From contig JAQTNV010000079.1 of assembly GCA_028713675.1 (NCBI GenBank), positions 1 through 11,677 of the forward strand: DNA of 11,677 bases. The letters run 5' to 3'. Below are positions 7,319-11,677 of the stretch, piece by piece; positions within the stretch are counted from its first letter, which is position 1; every line of letters begins with the position of its first letter. The stretch comes from a bacterium. GTDB lineage: Bacteria; Desulfobacterota; JAPLJL01. The notes beneath the pieces are model-generated. The model was not told the DNA's origin. It was given only the letters and a program-made list of their open reading frames with translations, and searched no databases. Both the position numbers and the translations under genes were made by a program.

Positions 7319-7403
7319 AAGAATTCCCCTCGATATAAAATCAATAACAACTTATTATTTTGATCATCATAAAATATTGTCTATATTTAATTAAATTATG
7401 TCC

Positions 7404-7439
7404 GCTGACTAATATATTTTCAAAAGAAAATATTGTCAA
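7404..7439 (-). promoter_or_regulatory. Near-consensus sigma-70 promoter of the dehydratase operon
   Basis: On the minus strand the -35 box TTGACA (7439-7434) is separated by exactly 17 bases from a -10 box TATATT (7416-7411). Transcription should start near 7404, about 86 bases before the activator ATG. The spacer is filled by an inverted repeat (7414-7433), which suggests repressor control. Confidence 0.7.
7414..7433. promoter_or_regulatory. Candidate operator: 8-bp perfect inverted repeat inside the operon promoter
   Basis: ATATTTTC (7414-7421), spacer AAAA, GAAAATAT (7426-7433). It lies between the -35 and -10 boxes of the dehydratase-operon promoter and overlaps the -10, so a bound protein would block RNA polymerase. 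The adjacent TetR-type regulator is the natural candidate. The region is AT-rich, which raises the chance of a fortuitous palindrome. Confidence 0.5.
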
Positions 7440-7512
7440 GAGCCAATTTTTAATTCCATATCAACATATTGTTATTCCGAACAAAAACAATTCATATTAA
7501 TTTAAATAATGC

Positions 7513-7548
7513 TTGACAAAAAAAACTTATATGAATAATATAATTCCA
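7513..7548 (+). promoter_or_regulatory. Near-consensus sigma-70 promoter of the first TetR-type regulator
   Basis: TTGACA (7513-7518), a 17-base spacer, then TAATAT (7536-7541); transcription should start near 7548. It points at the regulator gene and is divergent from the dehydratase-operon promoter about 75 bp away. One copy of the TAATTCCATA repeat covers the predicted start point, which might allow autoregulation. Confidence 0.7.
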
Positions 7549-7611
7549 TAATTATGATGGTTGACAGAAATAGTTATTTCCAATAATTTTAAAGAAAGGA
7601 TCCAAGATTTC

Positions 7612-8205
7612 ATGTCCATCGCTGGCGCGCAAACAGAAAGAAAAATAGCGATCCTGGAGGCATTAGGCAGATGCCTGTTAAAAAAATCTTTTCAGGATAC
7701 CACGCTAAAAGATATCGCCAAGATGGCCGGTATCACTCACGGAGCGATTGGTTATTACTTCAAAAGCAAAGAAGATATCCTATTAAATTATATTGACTAC
7801 CTCCTGATTAAATATATCTATTTCTCCGACAAATCGGACTGGTTTAAAGCGGAGCACCTCGACAGTATCCCGCCGGAGAAGATTACGGAAACGGTTTTGC
7901 AGTTCAACCTCGGCTTAATCTTGTCCAGTAAGGACGATTTAAAGATTGCTTTGGAACTGGCAAGTATCGCCAACTACAACAAAGCGGTGGAGGAACGAAT
8001 CAAAAGCGCTTTCGCTAAAATCGAAAAAATCGAATTCGACATCCTCCTGCGCTCCGGAATGGATCAGGAATCGGCCGCGCTGCTAAGCAAAACCATGATC
8101 TCAATATTCGCGGGGATCGGCATGTGCGCAGTGGCCCTCAAATACGACGATAAGCAACTGGCCGATATATTGCACTATCTTACCAAGTTCTGGAAAACCT
8201 CCTAA
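7612..8205 (+). CDS. TetR/AcrR-family transcriptional regulator (divergent from the dehydratase operon)
   Basis: DNA-binding repressor by family. With the start at 7612 it has 197 residues, a usual TetR length. The N-terminal helix-turn-helix is clear: TLKDIAKMAGITHGAIGYYF at 31-50, followed by KSKEDILLNYIDYLL. The C-terminal ligand-binding part is helical and not identifiable to a subfamily. The frame can be opened by a TTG at 7561, but that has no ribosome site, while the ATG at 7612 follows AAAGGA by 11 bases; the longer version would add 17 residues. The gene is visibly more AT-rich than the genes around it, which may mean separate acquisition. Position and the palindrome within the opposing promoter suggest it controls the archerase operon, perhaps responding to an acyl-CoA or aromatic ligand; this is inference. 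Confidence 0.88.
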   Translation: MSIAGAQTERKIAILEALGRCLLKKSFQDTTLKDIAKMAGITHGAIGYYFKSKEDILLNYIDYLLIKYIYFSDKSDWFKAEHLDSIPPEKITETVLQFNLGLILSSKDDLKIALELASIANYNKAVEERIKSAFAKIEKIEFDILLRSGMDQESAALLSKTMISIFAGIGMCAVALKYDDKQLADILHYLTKFWKTS

Positions 8206-8322
8206 ACAACTTTTCATCTTAACCTCCCCGCGGCAAGCCGCAAGGAATCATCAAGTTAAATTAAATCTGATTTTTTCCCGGAATGGTTTCCTGCCTCAAA
8301 GCAGGACATCTTTAAGCAGGGA
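8206..8322. other. Gap between convergent regulator genes with small stem-loops
   Basis: Two TetR-type genes converge here. TCCTGC (8289-8294) and GCAGGA (8301-8306) form a 6-bp stem with a 6-base loop, and CCCGGAA (8277-8283) pairs with TTCCGGG (8333-8339), which lies just inside the minus-strand gene. A T run (8271-8276) precedes rather than follows the stem on the plus strand, so no standard intrinsic terminator is present on either strand. The stems may still slow or end transcription. Confidence 0.3.
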
Positions 8323-9141
8323 TTATCTGCCCTTCCGGGAATTGGCTCGGGCTTTTTTGCGCGCCTTGCCCCAGGAGGCGACGCCGTCGCCGACGAAAAT
8401 CCAAAGCGCGGCGAGATCGTCGATTAGATGCTCGCGTGAAATTGCGATGTTGCCATCGAGCCAGCCCAGGATCACTTCAATGCTGCCGCCGATCAGCAGG
8501 GCGGAGGCGAGCTCTGAAAACGTGTCGGTACCAGTCACGTTATGGTATTCGTAGCCGTAAGCGGAAATCGCCTTAGCCAGACCAAGGATTACCGCTCTCC
8601 GGTGTGCGACGGCACGGGGACTGTCCGCAATTTCGGTGAAGAGAACACGGGCCCGGCGCGGATCGTCGGTGATGAATTTGACTACTTCCGTCATCGCTGC
8701 TCGGGCAAAATCTTCTGTGGATAGCCCGGCTTGCCGGGCGGCGCGGGCAGACTTAAATGCGGTTTCCACAAGTCCGGAAGCAAGTTCATCGACAACGGCG
8801 GCAAAGAGATCATCCAGATCGGAAAAGCTCTCGTAAAAATAGCGCTTGTTGAGCTTCGCCTGGCTGCAGATGTTTTCAATTGTAACTTTGCGCCAGCCAT
8901 CGCTGGCCAGGAGTTGAAAGGCGGTATCCATTAGGAGACGGCGGCGGGCCTGGACGCGGTCTTTCGCGGACTCGCCCAGGTAGGGGCGCACCGGAGACTT
9001 CTTCACGGGTTTTATGATCGCAGGCAGTATTTGGCTTTTCAGTATTTGGAAGGCGGTATCCAGCAGGCGGCGGACCTGGACGCTGTCTTTCGCGGACTTG
9101 CTCTGGGAGGAGCGCGCCGGAGACTTCTTCATAGGTTTCAT
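8323..9141 (-). CDS. TetR/AcrR-family regulator with a duplicated N-terminal segment
   Basis: Family: TetR-type repressor. From the ATG at 9141 it has 272 residues, about 60 more than usual. The DNA-binding helix-turn-helix is VTIENICSQAKLNKRYFYESFSD (starting at residue 86), preceded by the usual first helix DTAFQLLASDGW. The excess N-terminus is a duplicate: residues 1-33 (MKPMKKSPAR... to LLDTAFQI) resemble residues 43-77 (IKPVKKSPVR... to LLMDTAFQL), encoded by a DNA tandem repeat. The start is uncertain. ATGs at 9141 and 9132 fit a promoter starting near 9160; a methionine at 8931 would trim the protein too close to the helix-turn-helix; the frame is open up to 9585 but would then overlap the divergent gene. 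No good ribosome site is seen. It probably represses itself and the FAD/Fe-S pair through the 9174-9197 palindrome. Confidence 0.85.
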   Translation of the reverse strand: MKPMKKSPARSSQSKSAKDSVQVRRLLDTAFQILKSQILPAIIKPVKKSPVRPYLGESAKDRVQARRRLLMDTAFQLLASDGWRKVTIENICSQAKLNKRYFYESFSDLDDLFAAVVDELASGLVETAFKSARAARQAGLSTEDFARAAMTEVVKFITDDPRRARVLFTEIADSPRAVAHRRAVILGLAKAISAYGYEYHNVTGTDTFSELASALLIGGSIEVILGWLDGNIAISREHLIDDLAALWIFVGDGVASWGKARKKARANSRKGR

Positions 9142-9171
9142 GATCGCAGGCAGTATTTGACTTTTCAATAT
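8918..9171. repeat. Diverged tandem duplication, two copies of about 126-132 bp
   Basis: Copy 1 (about 8918-9049) and copy 2 (about 9050-9171) share blocks such as AAGGCGGTATCCA, GTCTTTCGCGGACT, CCGGAGACTTCTTCA and TGATCGCAGGCAGTATTTG in the same order. The offset is 132 bp at the left end and 126 bp at the right end, so copy 1 carries 6 extra bases, equal to two residues. The reading frame of the TetR-type gene stays open through both. The repeat includes part of its first helix and some promoter-proximal DNA. Confidence 0.85.
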
Positions 9172-9195
9172 AATGTTGGTACAGTTCAGTACCAA
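9160..9195 (-). promoter_or_regulatory. Probable promoter of the second TetR-type gene
   Basis: On the minus strand TTGGTA (9195-9190) is followed after exactly 17 bases by TATATT (9172-9167). The -35 box is formed by one arm of the operator palindrome, which fits autorepression. The predicted start near 9160 leaves a short leader before the ATG at 9141 or 9132. Confidence 0.5.
9169..9174 (+). promoter_or_regulatory. -10 box for the FAD oxidoreductase operon
   Basis: A perfect TATAAT lies at 9169-9174, about 67 bp before the ATG at 9241, with transcription expected near 9181. No convincing -35 box stands 16-18 bp upstream. An alternative is TTGACT (9157-9162) with TACAGT (9180-9185) at 17-bp spacing. 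Either choice is overlapped by the operator palindrome. Confidence 0.45.
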
Positions 9196-9197
9196 CA
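9174..9197. promoter_or_regulatory. TetR-type operator: perfect 9-bp inverted repeat
   Basis: TGTTGGTAC (9174-9182), spacer AGTTCA, GTACCAACA (9189-9197). The 24-bp size and dyad are typical of TetR-family operators. It lies in the divergent gap between the second TetR-type gene and the FAD oxidoreductase gene, covering the minus-strand -35 box and the plus-strand start region, so one dimer could repress both directions. Confidence 0.8.
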
Positions 9198-9240
9198 ATA
9201 GCATTTTCGCAACCAAGAGGCAATTCAAGGGGAGGTAACC

Positions 9241-10701
9241 ATGGAAATCAAGCAGGAAATCGGCGGCTTGATCGGGGCGGACCGGGTTTCCGATGACCCG
9301 GGGGTAATCGCCGCGTTGGCGGGGGACATGAGTTTTGTCCCTTCCCGCTCTCCGGATCTGCTGGCCAAACCCAGGGGAGTGAAGGACATCCAGGGCCTGG
9401 TCGCCTGGGCCAACCAGGCGAATGTGCCCCTGATCCCGATGAGCTCCGGAGCGCCGCACAGTCGCGGGGACACGATCCCGTCGATCGGGGGAGTAGTGGT
9501 TGACCTTAGCGGCATGAAAGAGATCCTCCGGATCAACCGGAAAAACCGGGTCGCGGTGATTGAGGCCGGCGTTACCTTCAGCCAACTGATCCCGGAATTG
9601 AAAAAGGAAGGCCTACGGCTGAACCTGCCGCTCGCGCCCCGGGCTAACAAGTCGGTCCTCGCGAGCGGGCTCGAGCGGGAGCCGGTGATCATCCCCCGGC
9701 ACCACTGGGACGCCGCCGATCCCCTGCTTTGCATGGAAGTGGTTTTCGGGACGGGGGAGGTTTTCCAGACCGGCGAGGCTTCGGGCCCCGGCGGCCTGCA
9801 GGGACAGTGGCAGATCGGGGGCGCGCAGAAATTTCCCCTCGGGCCGCACCAGGTGGATTACCACAAGCTGATCCAGGGGTCGCAGGGGACCATGGGAATC
9901 GTTCCCTGGGCCTCGATCAAGTGCGAGCTCTATCCGGTGATCGACAAGCTCTATTTCCTTTCCGACTCTCGCCTGGAGCGCTTGATCGAGGTTGCCTATC
10001 GGCTGATCCGCCTGGACCTCGCCGAGGAATTATTCCTTCTTAATAACTTCACCCTGGCTTCCCTGCTCGCCTCCGACCGGGGTGGAGTCGACAAGCTGGT
10101 CCGGACCCTGCCACCCTGGATCCTGGCCTTCACGGTTTGCGGCTATAACCGTCACCCGGAAGAAAAGGTGGACTACCAGGAAAAGGATCTCTGGGATCTG
10201 ATCCAGAAGGAGGGCCTGACACCCGTGCAATCCCTGGGTGAGGTCAAGGCCGAGGTCCTGCTCCGGGTGATCCGCAACGCTTCTTCGGAGCCTTACTGGA
10301 AGCTGCGTTACGGGGGTGAGAATTACGAGCTCTTCTTTATTACCACCCTGAACCGGGTGGAATCATTCATCCCCGCCCTCCGGGAGATGGCGGTCCAGGA
10401 GAATTACCCGGCTTCCCAGATCGGGATCTACATCCAGCCGGTAGTGCAGGGGACCAGCTGTCATCTGGGGTTTGATTTCCCCTGTCCCTCGGGCGACACC
10501 AAGGAGAAGGCCCGGATCCAAGGGCTGATCGAGAAAGCCAGCCAGGCCTTCCAGAAGCAGGGGGCTTTCTTCTCCCGTCCCTACGGTGCCTGGGCCCCGA
10601 TGGTTTACTCGCAGAATACCGAGTTCGTGAACGCGATGAAGCGGGTCAAGGGGGTTTTCGACCCGAAAAACATTCTGAATCCAGGGAAACTCTGCTTTTA
10701 G
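9241..10701 (+). CDS. FAD-binding oxidoreductase, GlcD / D-2-hydroxyacid dehydrogenase-like
   Basis: A flavoprotein of the VAO/PCMH fold that typically oxidises 2-hydroxyacids and hands electrons to a partner iron-sulfur protein. The 486 residues include the FAD-binding region PLIPMSSG.PHSRGDTIPSIGGVVVDLSGM (63-92), the second FAD contact QGSQGTMGIVPWASIK (212-227, replacing the usual GSEGTLGIITEA), and the family C-terminus VFDPKNILNPGKLCF (472-486). The usual glycine-rich G-G-G-T-S of GlcD is altered to SSGAPHSRG, placing it in a divergent subgroup. The ATG at 9241 follows AAGGGGAGG with good spacing. It is followed 39 bp later by an HdrD/GlcF-like gene, so they likely act as a complex at or near the membrane. 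Substrate unknown: lactate, another 2-hydroxyacid, or only an electron-transfer role. Confidence 0.88.
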   Translation: MEIKQEIGGLIGADRVSDDPGVIAALAGDMSFVPSRSPDLLAKPRGVKDIQGLVAWANQANVPLIPMSSGAPHSRGDTIPSIGGVVVDLSGMKEILRINRKNRVAVIEAGVTFSQLIPELKKEGLRLNLPLAPRANKSVLASGLEREPVIIPRHHWDAADPLLCMEVVFGTGEVFQTGEASGPGGLQGQWQIGGAQKFPLGPHQVDYHKLIQGSQGTMGIVPWASIKCELYPVIDKLYFLSDSRLERLIEVAYRLIRLDLAEELFLLNNFTLASLLASDRGGVDKLVRTLPPWILAFTVCGYNRHPEEKVDYQEKDLWDLIQKEGLTPVQSLGEVKAEVLLRVIRNASSEPYWKLRYGGENYELFFITTLNRVESFIPALREMAVQENYPASQIGIYIQPVVQGTSCHLGFDFPCPSGDTKEKARIQGLIEKASQAFQKQGAFFSRPYGAWAPMVYSQNTEFVNAMKRVKGVFDPKNILNPGKLCF

Positions 10702-10740
10702 GCAGACAGGTTAATTGGACGCTTAGCAAGGGAGGAACCC

Positions 10741-11677
10741 ATGGCTCTGGTAGATTATAAAAAAGATATGATGCGATGTGTCAGGTGCTCCACCTGTAAA
10801 TTCATCCCGATCTCATCACTTTTAAAGAGCTGGCGTTTTGCCCAGGGTTGCCCGGCGATCGCCAAGCATAATTTCCACGCTTTTTCCGCGAGCGGCAAAC
10901 TGATCATGGCACTTTCGCTGCTCGAGGGACGGATCGGCTACTCGCCCAAGGTATTAGAGATCCTATACAACTGCACCCTCTGCGGGATGTGCGATCTCTC
11001 CTGCAAGGTGGGGACGGACCAGGAACTCTGGGAAGTCCTGCACGAATTCCGGATTGACGCCTGGCAAAAGAACGAGAAGAACCGTTTTGCCCCCCACGTT
11101 TCCATCGTGGAAAGCATCAAGTCCTACGACAACGTTTGGCAGCAGCCCCGCCGGAAGCGGACCGACTGGACCAAGGGGCTCAAGGTCAAGGACCTGAACC
11201 AGGAAAAGGCGGAGGTTCTCTACTTCGTGGGCTGCACCTACTCCCTCGATCCGGAGATGCGCCGGGTGGCCAGGAACACCGCCATCCTTTTCAACAAGGC
11301 GGGGGTGGATTTCGGTACCCTGGGGGCCAATGAAAAATGCTGCGCCAGCCCGGCTTTCATGGTGGGGGACGAAGAACTCTTCCAGAAAATGGCTATCGAG
11401 AACATCAACACCTTCAATCAGCTGGGGGTGAAGAAAGTAGTCACCTCCTGCGCCGGCTGCTTCGGGCTGATCAAGTCCAAGTATCCCCGGGTGGGCCCGG
11501 AAATGAAATTCGAGGTGCAGCACTCGATCGAATTCTTGAACGAACTGATTAAGGAAGGAAAGCTGAAGCCCAGTAAGGAGGTCAACCTCTCCATCACCTA
11601 CCACGACCCCTGCCACCTGGGGAGGATGTCGGATACCCGGATCCCCTCCCACGGGGTGGAGCATTACGAACTCGGCA
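10741..11677 (+). CDS. HdrD/GlcF-like iron-sulfur protein with CCG domains (C-terminus off the right edge)
   Basis: Electron-transfer partner of the upstream flavoprotein. Of the 312 codons seen, residues 13-37 and 78-88 carry two ferredoxin-type clusters (C13-x2-C16-x2-C19...C37, and C78-x2-C81-x2-C84-x3-C88). Then comes a first cysteine-rich CCG-type domain: FVGC (C165), EKCCASP (C200-C201), TSCAGC (C237, C240), and the DPCHLG motif (C291). A second CCG part would normally follow, but the window ends. In relatives the CCG domain binds a non-cubane cluster or takes part in heterodisulfide- or quinone-linked electron transfer. The ATG follows AGGGAGGAACCC. The first ferredoxin motif is followed by hydrophobic sequence but no clear transmembrane helix. 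GlcF, LutA, HdrD and DsrK-type proteins share this build, and I cannot choose between them. Confidence 0.9.
   Translation, partial: MALVDYKKDMMRCVRCSTCKFIPISSLLKSWRFAQGCPAIAKHNFHAFSASGKLIMALSLLEGRIGYSPKVLEILYNCTLCGMCDLSCKVGTDQELWEVLHEFRIDAWQKNEKNRFAPHVSIVESIKSYDNVWQQPRRKRTDWTKGLKVKDLNQEKAEVLYFVGCTYSLDPEMRRVARNTAILFNKAGVDFGTLGANEKCCASPAFMVGDEELFQKMAIENINTFNQLGVKKVVTSCAGCFGLIKSKYPRVGPEMKFEVQHSIEFLNELIKEGKLKPSKEVNLSITYHDPCHLGRMSDTRIPSHGVEHYELG

Larger units (their letters stand above)
7371..7550. repeat. Short direct repeats in the divergent AT-rich regulatory gap
   Basis: AAAATATTGTC occurs at 7371-7381 and again at 7427-7437; its core ATATTGT occurs a third time at 7466-7472. A separate 10-mer, TAATTCCATA, occurs at 7451-7460 and 7541-7550. 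A 6-bp inverted repeat ATTGTT/AACAAT spans 7468-7491. They may be extra regulator contacts, but base composition alone could yield some of them. Confidence 0.4.

Noticed and set aside
8271-8339. Bidirectional intrinsic terminator between the convergent regulators
   Set aside because: Stems exist but the T run is on the wrong side for either strand, so it was kept only as a low-confidence structural note.
9142-9585. N-terminal extension of the second TetR-type regulator to about 420 residues
   Set aside because: It would overlap the 5' part of the divergent FAD oxidoreductase gene, cross both promoters and the operator, and add sequence unlike any TetR N-terminus.
10963-11664. 233-residue minus-strand open frame at the right edge
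   Set aside because: It is antisense to the HdrD/GlcF-like gene, whose cysteine motifs are unmistakable.
1-11677. CRISPR arrays, tRNA or rRNA genes, insertion sequences
   Set aside because: No repeat-spacer pattern, no cloverleaf or rRNA-like sequence, and no transposase frame or terminal inverted repeats were seen.

Overview
The window looks like part of a strict anaerobe's chromosome, probably a syntrophic or sulfate-reducing bacterium (Desulfobacterota- or Peptococcaceae-like). This is inferred from gene content only: a tungsten aldehyde:ferredoxin oxidoreductase, an ATP-driven 'archerase' type dehydratase/reductase, an acetyl-CoA-synthase-related protein and a GlcD/HdrD-like electron-transfer pair. 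The coding DNA is mostly moderately GC-rich. The regulatory gap at about 7319-7611 is strikingly AT-rich, and the regulator gene after it is more AT-rich than its neighbours. Species cannot be decided from the sequence.

Left block, minus strand, 7318 down to 1 (runs off the left edge): six co-directional genes with short gaps. In transcription order they are an HgdC/BadF-type ATPase activator; two subunits of the 2-hydroxyacyl-CoA dehydratase / benzoyl-CoA reductase (HgdAB/BcrBC) superfamily; a 254-residue protein resembling only the middle domain of acetyl-CoA synthase; a zinc alcohol dehydrogenase of the benzyl/aryl-alcohol type; and an aldehyde:ferredoxin oxidoreductase (partial). A plausible reading is a redox-coupled module. 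Alcohol is oxidised to aldehyde and then acid, the last step gives reduced ferredoxin, and ferredoxin plus ATP feeds electrons through the activator into the dehydratase/reductase core. The substrate is unknown.

Centre, 7319-8205: a divergent promoter region with near-consensus sigma-70 promoters in both directions and an 8-bp inverted repeat inside the dehydratase-operon promoter, followed by a TetR-type regulator on the plus strand. This regulator is the obvious candidate controller of the left operon.

Right block, 8323 to the right edge: a second TetR-type regulator (minus) is divergent from a two-gene plus-strand unit, a GlcD-like FAD-binding oxidoreductase followed by an HdrD/GlcF-like iron-sulfur protein (partial). 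The divergent gap holds a perfect 9-bp inverted repeat with a 6-bp spacer over both promoters. The 5' part of the second regulator carries a diverged in-frame tandem duplication of about 130 bp.

The most unusual points are the stand-alone acetyl-CoA-synthase-like domain inside an archerase operon, a His at the position of the third cluster cysteine in one dehydratase subunit, and the coupling of alcohol/aldehyde oxidation genes to the archerase.
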